A stretch of 64,000 nucleotides of DNA from Pseudoalteromonas sp. XMcav2-N (GCF_024124545.1 NZ_JAMXSF010000007.1:62001-126000); one strand, 5' to 3'; positions 54,116 to 64,000 are shown, numbered from the stretch's first letter. The notes: generated by a model not told the origin, from the letters alone. Numbers and translations are program-made.

Positions 54116-55324
54116 GTGGCTGAACCTATTGTGTTGGTGCTTACGGCGATGCTAATTGGGCAAGTCGCCTTGAGTGTACCTGTGTTGCTGATCAAACAGT
54201 CAACACGTGCTTATCGAATACCGCTGGTGGTATTTCTCAGTGCTTGTGGCGTGCTGGCTTTGAATGCAATCGTGCCGGTTGTTTTACCTGACTGGTATCA
54301 GGCTTATACGGTTATTGGTTTTCCTGTGCTCTTTGTGCTTTGCCCTGCGTTACGCCTTTATATAGAGGGGATCACGACACACAAAAGCCGGACTTTGTAT
54401 AAACTGAATCCAAAAAAGTTCGTTTTGTTATGGCCCGCAATAGTGGTTGCAAGCATCATTGCTATCTTGCCATCACATCAGCATCAGGCACTATTTATCA
54501 CCGATGAAACACCCGCGGGGCTGCATGCTGTGGGATTGGCTGGCGCGATGCTGGCCCTGATATGTGCCTGGCTGGTTGAATGTGGGCTGACCGTAGTGGC
54601 GATAGCAAAACGTCTGGTGGTATTCAGGACTGAACTAAAAGCCCATTACTCTAACCTGGACGACTCCAGGATATTCGCGACAAAACGGCTTGTGTTTATA
54701 TCCATGTGTATCTGGGTGTTAGCGCTGAGCTGCGCTTTTCTGTCCAGCCTGTTTGGACATGCCTTATTGACGCTTGGCGCTGAAATACTGACTGCATTGA
54801 TACTGATCTGGAGTCTGACCTTTTTTGCTATGCAACAAACCACGCCATTGCTTATTCCCGAGCTGGATAATGAGATAAACAGTGGGAATGCTCAGGGTAC
54901 ACCAGGTACACCAGGTACACCAGGTACACCAGGTACACCAGGTACACAGGATACACTCAATAAGTATCATAAATCGGCTCTGAATAAGGAACGCTCCGCC
55001 CGGATAGTCAAAAAAGTCACCTCAGCGATGCAGGATGATAAGCTGTATCTGGATGCCGAACTGACGCTACAAAAGCTTTCCGATGCAAGCGGCGTTTCAA
55101 CCAACTACCTGTCTCAGGTGTTAAACGAAACACTGAAAGTGAACTTCTTCGACTTTGTGAATCACTGGCGCATCGAGGCGGCGAAAGCGCGTTTACTGGC
55201 TGGCACAGAGTCAGTGTTACATATTGCACTTGAGGTTGGGTTTAACGCCCGCTCTTCATTTTATAAGGCATTTAAAAAGGAAACGGGGCTGACGCCGAGT
55301 GAGTATAGACGAGTCGGCAAGTGA
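54116..55324 (+). CDS. Membrane-anchored AraC family regulator with a variable GTP-repeat linker
   Basis: The 402-residue protein starts at GTG 54116 (GGGGAGA ribosome binding site). The N-terminal 250 residues contain about seven membrane helices, followed by a linker with repeats of Gly-Thr-Pro (residues about 261-276), then a C-terminal AraC-type HTH (LQKLSDASGVSTNYLSQVLN, ALEVGFNARSSFYKAFKKE). The layout joins a membrane sensor to a DNA-binding domain through a flexible spacer. The spacer is encoded by a 9-base tandem repeat, so its length could vary in frame. The DUF6326 gene is divergent and a likely target. Confidence 0.85.
   Translation: MAEPIVLVLTAMLIGQVALSVPVLLIKQSTRAYRIPLVVFLSACGVLALNAIVPVVLPDWYQAYTVIGFPVLFVLCPALRLYIEGITTHKSRTLYKLNPKKFVLLWPAIVVASIIAILPSHQHQALFITDETPAGLHAVGLAGAMLALICAWLVECGLTVVAIAKRLVVFRTELKAHYSNLDDSRIFATKRLVFISMCIWVLALSCAFLSSLFGHALLTLGAEILTALILIWSLTFFAMQQTTPLLIPELDNEINSGNAQGTPGTPGTPGTPGTPGTQDTLNKYHKSALNKERSARIVKKVTSAMQDDKLYLDAELTLQKLSDASGVSTNYLSQVLNETLKVNFFDFVNHWRIEAAKARLLAGTESVLHIALEVGFNARSSFYKAFKKETGLTPSEYRRVGK
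54896..54948 (+). repeat. 9-bp tandem repeat inside the AraC-type gene
   Basis: GGTACACCA occurs five times without error (54896-54940), then a partial copy (GGTACACA). Each unit encodes Gly-Thr-Pro, so changes in copy number keep the frame and only change linker length. Confidence 0.92.
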
Positions 55325-55536
55325 ATAGCTTATAATGATGAGCCATGGTCTGTAAGCCTGTTATTGGGTATTTTGACTAAAAGAGTCGCAGGGTAATTTT
55401 CTACCATTGATCGGGAACCATACAAAAGTCAATGTAATCACTGGCTTATAAACTTTTCATCTTGAAGTTGTTTCTTAAAAGGGTATAATTGGCTGGATTT
55501 ATTTCCCTCTTATGCTTCAAGGATTAAGTTTAGCTC

Positions 55537-58500
55537 ATGGAATCGTTCCGTTATTTTTCCCGTCTCTTTTTTATTATTCTGACTATAAATACGCTGGTTG
55601 CGTGTGGTGGTAGCAGCAGTAGCAATGAAGCTCAGCAACCCACCTTAAAGCCGATGGTCGTTGAGGTCACAGGTAATAACGAAGTCGCAGAATTAACTTC
55701 GCACACCTTAACCTCAAGTGTTGATAACTCCTCTGGCGCAGTAACTTATCAATGGCATTATGAATCAGAACTGGCGCTGGACGTATCGGACCTGACGCAG
55801 TCGAGTCTGACTGTAACCAGCCAGGATATTGAAGCAGATGGCGATGCGGTGTTTACGTTAACCGTAACGGATGAGTTGGACAGGACAGTGCAAGCCAGTC
55901 ATACCATTGTATTCAAAGCAGGTGAGTCGGTGACTGTTTCAGTAGTCGGTCCTGAAAAGGTCACAGATGCTGACACAGTGACATTTGAAGGGCAGGCTGA
56001 CGGTCTGGAGGTGGTCAGTTATCAGTGGCAACATGACAGCGAGCTTGAGCTAACCCTCTCAGGGCAAGAATCAGCAATGTTGACGGTGGCAACACCTACA
56101 TTGTCCTCACCTGTGGTTGTGACTTTTACCCTTTCGGTGAAAGATGTACATGGGCGTACTTATCAGTTTGCACACGTTGTCACATTTGCTGCAAACAGCA
56201 CCGGACCATCAGACTCCGAGCCAAATAAAGCACCCATTGTCAGTATTGAAGGGGCTGACCAAGCCCGTGTGCAAGACACTGTAATACTCAGTGCGAATGC
56301 CAGCGACCCGGATGGGAAGATTAGTCAATACCAATGGTCTTCGGATAGCAGCCTGCCACTGCAATTGTCAAACGTTCATACACCTGAGCTTAGCTTTACT
56401 GTTCCACAGATAAATGAACCACAGACTGTTACCTTTACGCTTGTGGTCAGTGATGATCAGGCGCTGTCGGCTCAGGCTACCCATTTGGTCAAGTTACTTC
56501 CTCTACCAAATCGTGCCCCCGAAGTGACCTTGGTGTCCCCAGTGCAAGTGATGGAAAACCAAAGTGTGACTATTACCGCACAAGCGAATGATCCTGACGG
56601 TGTAATTAGTCACTATGACTGGGGCTACGAAGGTGATGTATCACTCAGTATTGGCGACAATCCGGGGGCTGAATTGGTACTCAGCCACATGGACGTTAGG
56701 CGGGATACAAAGCTGAACATATTTGTCATCGTGACGGATGATGACGGTGCTCAAAGCCGTACAGAGACAAATATAACAGTACGTGCCCTACCAGAGGTGT
56801 CTATAAACGTGGGGTCGCAGGCACTCATAGAGCAGCAACCTCTCACCCTGAGTGCACAACTTTATGACCCTCATAACCGGGTAGCCAGCTATACCTGGAC
56901 ACATAACGGTAAAGACTTGCTAAGTGCTGAAGGGGATCTTAGCGAGCAAATGACGTTACAAAGTGCTGATATTCAGGAAGACTTACCTGTTACAGTAAGT
57001 CTTATGGTCAAAGATACTCTGGGTAATCAGGTACAGGCACAGACAGAGCTGACAATTCAGGCGCGCAAGCATGTGTTGACCATTTCAGGTGAGGTATTTG
57101 CTAAGGAACTCCCCGTCAGCAATACCCGAGTGACCGCACAGGTCAACGACGTTGCGCAGACTGTGGCAGTCGATGAAGCAGGGCGTTACGCCCTGACATT
57201 GGATCTGGATGAGTCGCAAGCGAATGCCATGATTGTATTAACAGCACATCAAGAGAATAACCCCATGCGTGCAGCGGCTTCTGTGCTGGGGGAAGTAAAG
57301 CACCTGATTGCGCTTGGGGGGGACGACAAGGTCCTGACAGAAGAGGAGTTGTTTGCTGTCAATATCAACGCGGCAACGACCGCAGAATTTGCGCTACTGC
57401 AAAGCAACCTGGGGCTACCAATCACCCAGCAGCAATTGCGTAAAGCGCGTGCGAGTTTGGACCCGACTGAAAAACGCGCCTTAACGGGGCTGTTTTATGA
57501 CTTCAGTCGCGTGTCTGAACGAAATTTAAACCTGCCCAATGGTTATCCGGATCTTGTCGCCCTGGCAAAAAATTTACGCGCGACCAAACGTCAGTTACGT
57601 CAATACCAGCGTGAATATGGTGAAGCCGCTGACAGAGTACGCCATCAGGTTGCCCAAAACCCAAATTTGTTCGAGCCTGCCAAAGCGGTGCCTGAGGGCC
57701 GCTATTTGTTGAGTGAACTGAGCTATTTCAATGGCTTTGCTGCGTCGCTGACATTGAATAAGGACGGAACCGGTGTACTGAACGCCACTGCAAGCGTACC
57801 TTTTAACTGGTCTCAGGTGGAGTCAGATATCCTGCTTACACTCAGCCAGTCACTCGGCATCTATCGTAACGGGGTTGCTGCGCAGCCTGATTATTTTGCT
57901 GAACAATTGCATCTGTCACTGAGCAAAGACCCGGATGGCAACCTTGCTGCAAGCGTGAGTATACCTGGCAGCCAGAGTGCACCATGGTTCACCCGTTTGG
58001 TAGCCGTGGATGATATATCGGCGTATTCAGCAAGTGACTTTTTTGGCCAATGGTCAATGAGTTTTGCTCACCCTGCAAGCCAGGAACACCACTATGATAT
58101 AAACCTGTTTAGCGATGGCTCGGCGCGCGTTGAGTCGGGTGTTACGACTGATTTTACACACTGGCAGTTTCAGGGCGCGCAACTTGAACTTACCCTGGAC
58201 ACTGCACCTTACCGCATGTACATACTCAGAGAGTTTCCCCTAGGGTATCAGCTGCTGATTGAGTACGACGCCGGACAAGGTAAAGTCATGGTGCCAGGCG
58301 TGATGGTACGCCATCAAAAAACCAGTTTCGACGAGCTTAACTACACTCGCACCTGGAACCTGCTCTTCAGACAAGGTGAAAGCGAAGTGTTCAGCATTGA
58401 TGAAGATAATCACTACCATTACCTCTGGCGCCGCAATGTTTGGGGCGACAAACAAGACGGCAGGCTGGTGCAGCAACGTTTTGAATTTGCAGGTATAGAT

Positions 58501-61500
58501 ACTCCCTGGTGTGATGTATCTTTGTTACAGTGCGAAGCCAAACTAACCGCCGCGTATCGTCTGCTAAGCGTTCAGGACGACCTAATCGCGGTGGAGTATG
58601 CAACGGCCAGCAATCCGTTGAGTGCTGAGGTGTCTAAACGTCATCTGTACGTGTTCGAGTTAAGCGATGATGTGCTGAGCACACCTCGATTGACCGATGG
58701 CATTTTTAAGGCCAGCAGCAGCGGTGCATTTGCTGGCACAGCCAGTTTATATGGCCTGACTGAACAAGGCGTGGTGCATCTGCAGGGAGGTCAGCATTGC
58801 GAACCTTTCTCTCCACAACCCTACTGTGCAGAGGCAATCTATATAGGTGAGCAAAAGTACTGGGCTTCTATGGCCGGTGAAGACATTAAACTTGAAACAA
58901 TTGACCGTAACACAACACGTTACTTAACACTGACCGATGCAGATCAGCAGGGTATCACTTTGTGTTTACGCGAAGATCTGGATCTGCAGAGCTGTACTGA
59001 GACAAATTCACTTTATTATCAGTTTTTAGCCCCAAATCTGGATATTGAGTATGTGGTGTCGGGTGAGGGGACCATACAGCCTTCGGTGAATACGGTTCGC
59101 TATAAACAAAGCTTTGAGATCTTGACTTTACCAGAGCAAGGCTTTGAGCTTGACGAGATATCGGGTTGCCAGGGCGTGCTCAAAGAAAGCGACAATGGCA
59201 CTTTACTGTATTCAGTGACTGAGCCCCAACAGAGCTGCACCATTAACGCCAGCTTTAAGCGCACCGCGCCACATGTTGGCAGGAATGTCGTGCTTGTGAA
59301 TAATGGAGATGTCCCGCATAGCTGGTATATGGATATCCATCGCAATGGCACAGGCACTTTGACAACCCGAACACACGTTGTTGATTTTACGATTACCCAA
59401 CAGAGCGAGTCTGTCTATGTTGCACGTTTGAATGGCGGCCGAACCGTGTCTGTGCGCGATGGCCAGGGCAAAACGCACATTGTCACAGGATTTGCATTTG
59501 AGTATCAACCGGACGGTGCTTATCTGAGCTGGCACCATGACACTGTGTTCAAACGCACGGTATTTACGACTCAGATCCAGTTTGCTAAAGACCTTGAAGC
59601 GCTTGCTATCGATCCACAAGTATTGGCAGGACAATGGGCGCTGACTTTTGGCGAGTATGCCGAGTCGCAGCAAACACATACTCAGCAGCACTTGTTATTT
59701 AACCTGAATGCTGACCACACGGGTGAGCTACGTGCGGGAGAGCAGACTCCCTGGGCACAACAACATGAACTGAACTGGTCGCTGACAGAGCAAAACCGAC
59801 TGCGACTGTCTGCACGATCTGGCACCCTGATAGCCGAGTTTAAATTAATTCGTCAATCCAAATGGGGCTATCAGTTCGTGATTGAGGATGTTAAGAAGAC
59901 CAGCTCGGGATATCACAATGACTGGTTTCAACATGGTGCCGGTTTGCTTATCAAGCGCGAAGCGCAGCCACTGCAACTGGCGCAACTGGCAGGTAAGTGG
60001 CGCTATCAGTCTGCGAATCAGAGTGATGGTTTTGAGTTGTATACAGATGGTACATACCGCACCAGTAAGTTTAATGGTGCAGAGCGGGCGTCTGTAAGTG
60101 GTTCGACTTTATCTGTGTCTGCCGCGTATAACACTGAGCTTGAGATGTTCGATCCGATTTGCAGTATCGATGACCCTCAGTGTGTATTGGGATACCACAA
60201 AACGTACACCGTACTCAGTAAGCAAGACGATACGCTATTTGTGCTGATCAATGAAAGCTTAAGCAATTCTGAAGCTGTGATCCGCCAGTTTGAACTGGAT
60301 AACAACCCCGGTTTGACACAGTTTGAAGCGCAATTTTTCCGTGCTGAGCTTGAACTTGAAGTCGGTATTGATACGCCTTCTTCTAATTATTTATATGAAG
60401 TAACGGCACAGCAAACGCGCTACTGGCGATTCTTTGAACGAGAGCATGAACAGGGCATCAAGCAGTATTTGTTTATTGAGGGAGAAGGTGCCACTGAGGT
60501 TGCTATTGAGCAGGGTAAACTGCTTTTTGGTGATGCACAGCAATATCAGCTTGAAATCATAGAGAGCACAAGCGAAGGGGTTTTGGTGTGTCGCTATACG
60601 CGGGGCAATTACTGTCAAGTAGCTGATCAGCACTTTCTTCGCTACGAGGTACCGGCCTATGAGGTGACATTAGATGTGGGTCCTGGCGGAGAGGTTGTAA
60701 CCGACATATCCGGTTCTTACATCTTATACGGCAGGCGGATAGGTGTTGAGATCTCATATCAGCAAGATCAGGTATTGTCCTCTTTATCTGGGTGTGATCT
60801 GTCCTTTGACTATGAAAATGAGCGGGTGTTGCATTTTTACGGCCCGGGGCTTGCCAGTGCTTGCCACATCAGCGCACGGTTTGAACCCTGGCTCGGCAGC
60901 CAATCTGCACGGCTGGAAATGACCGATCCGCTCCTGGGTGCCTGTGTTGATCAATACAATGAGGCTCCCGACAGGCATATCGAGTTTAGAACGCATTTGT
61001 CCTGCGATGGACAAGATAATCTGACACTGACGGATATTTCCGGTCTGGCGCAGTTTTCGCAGCTGACTTCTTTGCAGCTGCGTAATGCGGCACAGATCAG
61101 CCCGTCAGCCTTGGCCGAGCTTAATACTCTGATTCAGATAAATGAGTTATCACTAAGTGATACTGCTATTACAGAATTGGACCTAAGTGGTATGAGTGGT
61201 TTAGAGAAACTCAGCCTTGCGTTGCCTGAGCTTACAGCACTCACCTTGCCACAAGAGAGTGCATTGACCTCGTTGTCCATAACACAAGGCGGCCCGGCTG
61301 GTCTGGCACTGAGTGGGCAAACAAGTTTGACCAGGCTCGACCTGTCTGGCAGTGCAATAAGTCGGTTGGATCTCAGCGGATTACAAAACCTGGCCTCGCT
61401 CGAGGCAAGCAACAGTCAGCTGGAAGAAATTACTTTTGTGGATGCGACTTTGCCAGTCGAAAAGCTGTGGCTGGACAACACGCCTCTGAGTCATTTGGAG

Positions 61501-62406
61501 CTGAGCAGTTTTCCTCAACTAACTCACGCCAAACTCGACCATACTCAGCTATCGGCTTTGGATATCACCGAAAATCGTGAAATATATCACTTGAGTGCTC
61601 AGCATACGCCGCTTGAGTACTTTGTTTCAGCGCGAAATGTGCCGCTGAAAAAGCTTATCTTGTCAAGCACACAACTGACCAGCATAGCGTTAACGACCAT
61701 GCCAGCGCTGGATTGGTTAGAGATTGATAACGCACGTTTAACCACGCTGGATCTGAATGGATCGCACGTTGAGCACCTAAGTGCCAAGGGGAATCAGCTG
61801 ACTTCGCTGACAGTGCCTGATGATGCTAAATTACGCCGTCTGTGGCTGGACGATAATCAGATAGCAAGTGTCAATTTACCAGAGGATAATCCGTGGTTGT
61901 ATATTCTCAGCCTGTCGGGTAATCAGTTGTCGACGTTTGAGACTTTGGGTCCCCAGAACCTGAATTCACTGGATTTGTCACATAATCCTCTGACGCAATT
62001 TGGTGTTAGACTGAATTCTCGGCTACATACCCTGGACTTGTCATACACGCAGCTGGAGGAAGTGGATATTGCGTCTTTGAATGAGCTGCACACTTTAGTG
62101 ATAAAACATACACCGATATCACAACTGGCACTTGAGGCACGATTTAAGCACCTGGATATAAGTAATACTGAGGTGACTGAACTGCACCTGCCTGATGGCA
62201 TGGAAAACACAGAGATATATTTTGCAGACAATAACCTGAGCAGTCTGACTGCAACAGGCAGTCAGCGAAATATCAGGCTGTTTCTTGAGGGGAGCGAATT
62301 GAGCGACCAGGCCAGAGAGTTTTTGATCATTAATCAAGGGCAGATCCGGGGATTTCTGTGCCGTGATTTAGCGGTACCGGCTGAATGTACAATCCTTACG
62401 CGTTAA
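55537..62406 (+). CDS. Giant multidomain surface lipoprotein (Ig-like, duplicated beta modules, leucine-rich repeats)
   Basis: The 2289-residue protein has a lipobox (LVAC, cysteine 23). Residues 40-510 hold several Ig/PKD-like modules (SVDNSSGAVTYQWHYESE, ASDPDGKISQYQWSSDS, ANDPDGVISHYDWGYEG). About 720-1160 and 1350-1700 hold a repeated beta unit (FFGQWSMSF versus LAGQWALTFGE; WCDVSLLQC versus ICSIDDPQC). Two InlB-B-like repeat units end each half (VVSGEGTIQPSVNTVRYKQS; DVGPGGEVVTDISGSYILYG). Residues 1828-2289 are leucine-rich repeats (ITELDLSGMSGLEKLSL, LRRLWLDDNQI). It should be displayed on the outer membrane for binding. AAGGA is 13 bases upstream. A gene of 6.9 kb with no operon partner. 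Confidence 0.88.
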   Translation: MESFRYFSRLFFIILTINTLVACGGSSSSNEAQQPTLKPMVVEVTGNNEVAELTSHTLTSSVDNSSGAVTYQWHYESELALDVSDLTQSSLTVTSQDIEADGDAVFTLTVTDELDRTVQASHTIVFKAGESVTVSVVGPEKVTDADTVTFEGQADGLEVVSYQWQHDSELELTLSGQESAMLTVATPTLSSPVVVTFTLSVKDVHGRTYQFAHVVTFAANSTGPSDSEPNKAPIVSIEGADQARVQDTVILSANASDPDGKISQYQWSSDSSLPLQLSNVHTPELSFTVPQINEPQTVTFTLVVSDDQALSAQATHLVKLLPLPNRAPEVTLVSPVQVMENQSVTITAQANDPDGVISHYDWGYEGDVSLSIGDNPGAELVLSHMDVRRDTKLNIFVIVTDDDGAQSRTETNITVRALPEVSINVGSQALIEQQPLTLSAQLYDPHNRVASYTWTHNGKDLLSAEGDLSEQMTLQSADIQEDLPVTVSLMVKDTLGNQVQAQTELTIQARKHVLTISGEVFAKELPVSNTRVTAQVNDVAQTVAVDEAGRYALTLDLDESQANAMIVLTAHQENNPMRAAASVLGEVKHLIALGGDDKVLTEEELFAVNINAATTAEFALLQSNLGLPITQQQLRKARASLDPTEKRALTGLFYDFSRVSERNLNLPNGYPDLVALAKNLRATKRQLRQYQREYGEAADRVRHQVAQNPNLFEPAKAVPEGRYLLSELSYFNGFAASLTLNKDGTGVLNATASVPFNWSQVESDILLTLSQSLGIYRNGVAAQPDYFAEQLHLSLSKDPDGNLAASVSIPGSQSAPWFTRLVAVDDISAYSASDFFGQWSMSFAHPASQEHHYDINLFSDGSARVESGVTTDFTHWQFQGAQLELTLDTAPYRMYILREFPLGYQLLIEYDAGQGKVMVPGVMVRHQKTSFDELNYTRTWNLLFRQGESEVFSIDEDNHYHYLWRRNVWGDKQDGRLVQQRFEFAGIDTPWCDVSLLQCEAKLTAAYRLLSVQDDLIAVEYATASNPLSAEVSKRHLYVFELSDDVLSTPRLTDGIFKASSSGAFAGTASLYGLTEQGVVHLQGGQHCEPFSPQPYCAEAIYIGEQKYWASMAGEDIKLETIDRNTTRYLTLTDADQQGITLCLREDLDLQSCTETNSLYYQFLAPNLDIEYVVSGEGTIQPSVNTVRYKQSFEILTLPEQGFELDEISGCQGVLKESDNGTLLYSVTEPQQSCTINASFKRTAPHVGRNVVLVNNGDVPHSWYMDIHRNGTGTLTTRTHVVDFTITQQSESVYVARLNGGRTVSVRDGQGKTHIVTGFAFEYQPDGAYLSWHHDTVFKRTVFTTQIQFAKDLEALAIDPQVLAGQWALTFGEYAESQQTHTQQHLLFNLNADHTGELRAGEQTPWAQQHELNWSLTEQNRLRLSARSGTLIAEFKLIRQSKWGYQFVIEDVKKTSSGYHNDWFQHGAGLLIKREAQPLQLAQLAGKWRYQSANQSDGFELYTDGTYRTSKFNGAERASVSGSTLSVSAAYNTELEMFDPICSIDDPQCVLGYHKTYTVLSKQDDTLFVLINESLSNSEAVIRQFELDNNPGLTQFEAQFFRAELELEVGIDTPSSNYLYEVTAQQTRYWRFFEREHEQGIKQYLFIEGEGATEVAIEQGKLLFGDAQQYQLEIIESTSEGVLVCRYTRGNYCQVADQHFLRYEVPAYEVTLDVGPGGEVVTDISGSYILYGRRIGVEISYQQDQVLSSLSGCDLSFDYENERVLHFYGPGLASACHISARFEPWLGSQSARLEMTDPLLGACVDQYNEAPDRHIEFRTHLSCDGQDNLTLTDISGLAQFSQLTSLQLRNAAQISPSALAELNTLIQINELSLSDTAITELDLSGMSGLEKLSLALPELTALTLPQESALTSLSITQGGPAGLALSGQTSLTRLDLSGSAISRLDLSGLQNLASLEASNSQLEEITFVDATLPVEKLWLDNTPLSHLELSSFPQLTHAKLDHTQLSALDITENREIYHLSAQHTPLEYFVSARNVPLKKLILSSTQLTSIALTTMPALDWLEIDNARLTTLDLNGSHVEHLSAKGNQLTSLTVPDDAKLRRLWLDDNQIASVNLPEDNPWLYILSLSGNQLSTFETLGPQNLNSLDLSHNPLTQFGVRLNSRLHTLDLSYTQLEEVDIASLNELHTLVIKHTPISQLALEARFKHLDISNTEVTELHLPDGMENTEIYFADNNLSSLTATGSQRNIRLFLEGSELSDQAREFLIINQGQIRGFLCRDLAVPAECTILTR

Positions 62407-62415
62407 TGCTTGCGG

Positions 62416-62448
62416 GCCTTCGCGAAAACCTCTGGTATTCGCGAAGGC
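62416..62448. terminator. Hairpin between convergent genes
   Basis: An 11-bp perfect stem (GCCTTCGCGAA / TTCGCGAAGGC) with an 11-base loop, 10 bases after the giant lipoprotein stop. No T-run, but it lies between convergent genes. Confidence 0.6.
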
Positions 62449-62497
62449 TATTGCCAAGCTCAGTGGGTTGCGGGAGTGATACATACGTTTTACGAAC

Positions 62498-62917
62498 TCA
62501 GTAAAACTTACACATTCCCAGCCCCAGCGATTGGCCATCACGCAATGCGTAGCCGTAGCGCTGGTAGAAAGCTTCTTTGCCGTGTGCCGCCAGCAATGCT
62601 GCGGTTGCGCCATTGTGACAATGTGTCGATAAGTATTGCTCAATGTTATCCATAACGATATGGCCCAGTCCACACCCCTGATGATCCGGGTGCACAATGA
62701 CGTCCTGGATGTAAAAGTACATATATCCATCGCCAACTACCCGACCACACGCAACCAGTTGCTGCCCCTTGCGACACTGCACCCAGTACAGTGAAGCTGC
62801 AATACTGGCTGCAACTTGCTCAGAAGGTGGGTTTTGCCAACCGATACTGGCGCGCAGCGCGCTGAACTCAGTGGCTGCGGGCGGTGTATGTGAAATCTCC
62901 AGCTCAGTCGTCAACAT
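62498..62917 (-). CDS. GNAT family N-acetyltransferase
   Basis: About 139 residues with the GNAT acetyl-CoA motif ([20 protein letters not shown]) and a C-terminal [11 protein letters not shown] segment. The substrate is unknown. The frame opens at 62959, but ATG 62917 gives the conserved start ([12 protein letters not shown]) and lies inside the last codons of the chemoreceptor gene, overlapping it by 14 bases, so it is translated with it. Confidence 0.82.
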   Translation of the reverse strand: MLTTELEISHTPPAATEFSALRASIGWQNPPSEQVAASIAASLYWVQCRKGQQLVACGRVVGDGYMYFYIQDVIVHPDHQGCGLGHIVMDNIEQYLSTHCHNGATAALLAAHGKEAFYQRYGYALRDGQSLGLGMCKFY

Positions 62918-64000
62918 CAAATCTGTCCACCAGTTGGTCAAGGTTATTTGCCAGTTCAACTAATTGCGTTGCCCCGGCATGCAGAGCATCGGCTGAGTCT
63001 CCCACTTGCTGCACCGACTGACTGACGCCCTGGATACGAGACTGAGTTTCCTCGGCGGCCTCACCCTGAGCGTTGGCCTGACGGGAAATATCAGCAATGA
63101 TGGTCTTAACGCGAGAGACCGAGCTGGCGATGTCGTCGAATGCCTGATGAGCCAGTTCCGACTGTTCGATGGCTTGCTTAGACTCATCAACACTGGCGGT
63201 CATGCGCTCAGAAACACTGCGGGTTTGTTCAATCAGTTTAGTCAGGACTTGTTCAATGTCCTGGGTTGCATCATGAGAACGCTGAGCCAGTGTTCGTACT
63301 TCATCGGCCACGACAGCAAAACCACGGCCTTGTTCGCCGGCACGAGCGGCTTCAATGGCTGCATTCAAAGCAAGTAAGTTGGTTTGCTCGGCAATGGTAC
63401 GGATCACCTCCAAAATGTTGGTGATGTTATTACTTTCGTTTTCGAGCTTACTCATGGCGGTGGCCGAATCGCCAAGTGAATCATTGAGTTTGGCCACTTG
63501 AGTCACTGTACTTTGGATCATTTGGTTACCGGTTTGAGTGTGTTGTTCTGTGGTCGAAATTTCGTTGAGTGCATCGCCACAGTTATCACTGACCGTCATC
63601 GCCATACTCGCCATGGATTGCGTGGTATCCGTGGCGGTTTGTGAGGTTTTTTCCTGATGGCGGCACTGGTCCCGGATGTCGTTTATCCGTGACTGAGAAG
63701 TTTGCGCTTCACCATTGAGTGTTCTGGCGTTGTTCTGGATGTCCTTAACCAGCGCATTTATTGAGTTTAGAAATTGATTAAACCAGGTTGCCAGCTCGCT
63801 GATCTCATCATTACCTATCACCTGTAGTCGTTTAGATAAGTTGCCCTCGCCCTGAGCTATTTCTTTGAGGCCATCTGAAACCATTTCTATGGGGTAGACA
63901 ATTTTGTTGGCCAGCACAATGGCGATGACGACGAACAAAGCCAGCATTATCACTGCGATGATGCTGATGCTGTAAGTCATGTTGTAAGACGAGGTGAGGA
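62904..64000 (-). CDS. Methyl-accepting chemotaxis protein (5' part beyond window)
   Basis: The frame stays open to the window edge, so the N-terminal sensor is missing. What is present: a membrane helix ([20 protein letters not shown]), a HAMP domain ([20 protein letters not shown]), helical adaptation regions, and the signalling hairpin tip ([20 protein letters not shown], then [13 protein letters not shown]). It relays an unknown chemical signal to CheA/CheW. The frame's internal ATG at 63980 is not the true start, as no stop separates it from the edge. A GNAT gene overlaps its 3' end. Confidence 0.92.
   Translation of the reverse strand, partial: LTSSYNMTYSISIIAVIMLALFVVIAIVLANKIVYPIEMVSDGLKEIAQGEGNLSKRLQVIGNDEISELATWFNQFLNSINALVKDIQNNARTLNGEAQTSQSRINDIRDQCRHQEKTSQTATDTTQSMASMAMTVSDNCGDALNEISTTEQHTQTGNQMIQSTVTQVAKLNDSLGDSATAMSKLENESNNITNILEVIRTIAEQTNLLALNAAIEAARAGEQGRGFAVVADEVRTLAQRSHDATQDIEQVLTKLIEQTRSVSERMTASVDESKQAIEQSELAHQAFDDIASSVSRVKTIIADISRQANAQGEAAEETQSRIQGVSQSVQQVGDSADALHAGATQLVELANNLDQLVDRFDVDD

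Noticed and set aside
54896..54948. CRISPR-like repeat array
   Set aside because: The repeat unit is 9 bp with no spacers and lies inside a coding frame as Gly-Thr-Pro codons.
59100..59691. Minus-strand frames of 85 and 159 codons inside the giant lipoprotein gene
   Set aside because: Antisense to a continuous 2289-codon frame with recognisable domains; no support for either.

Overview
The window looks like chromosomal DNA of a marine gammaproteobacterium of the Alteromonadales, most likely Pseudoalteromonas. The reasons are the mid-range GC content, the many secreted peptidases and lipoproteins, a neutral ceramidase, large hybrid kinases, a TonB-dependent receptor, and a short inverted-repeat element of a type I recall from that group. 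This assignment is by recognition only; no search was run. No rRNA, tRNA, CRISPR array, transposase or integrase was seen.

Layout. 1-5 kb: a partial secreted protein, then a di-haem peroxidase whose stop codon overlaps the start of a hybrid histidine kinase, then a small secreted protein. 5.1-6.3 kb: a decaying stretch with a DUF2237 gene broken by an internal deletion, a short 3' gene fragment and a gene interrupted by one in-frame stop. 6.4-13 kb: an EamA transporter, a membrane protein with a PIN-like region, a flavin-reductase-like protein, an HDAC-family deacetylase and a LuxR-type regulator. 13.3-15.4 kb: a secreted ceramidase. 16-22.8 kb: a probable operon of a TPR lipoprotein, a TonB-dependent receptor and a di-haem peroxidase, preceded by a Fur-box-like site. 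24.4-30.8 kb: two response regulators (one HD-GYP) divergent from a 1333-residue hybrid kinase.

31-40.7 kb is the most unusual region: a type I restriction-modification island with extra genes, in the order hsdM, DUF1016 nuclease, hsdS, FRG-domain protein, HARE-HTH/PD-(D/E)XK protein, hsdR. It is bracketed by two 97-bp direct repeats (about 91% identical) lying after the kinase gene and before an S9 peptidase gene. Each of two extra genes sits at an operon junction, followed by a second short copy of the 3' end of the preceding core gene: an hsdM-like tail before hsdS, and an hsdS-like tail before the HARE gene. The FRG protein ends in a helical segment closely resembling the C-terminus of the HsdR encoded in the same locus. 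This suggests an alternative effector that docks on the HsdM/HsdS core.

40.9-64 kb: S9 and S41 peptidases, an alpha/beta hydrolase, a TonB-C-domain lipoprotein, a MITE-like element, a MerR regulator divergent from a class IV aminotransferase with a textbook MerR-type promoter, an ECF sigma factor with a membrane partner, an oligopeptidase-B-like lipoprotein, a LysR/DoxX pair, a TPR protein, a DUF6326 membrane protein, a membrane-anchored AraC regulator with a 9-bp tandem repeat in its linker, a 2289-residue lipoprotein with Ig-like, duplicated beta and leucine-rich-repeat regions, a GNAT acetyltransferase, and the 3' part of a chemoreceptor gene.
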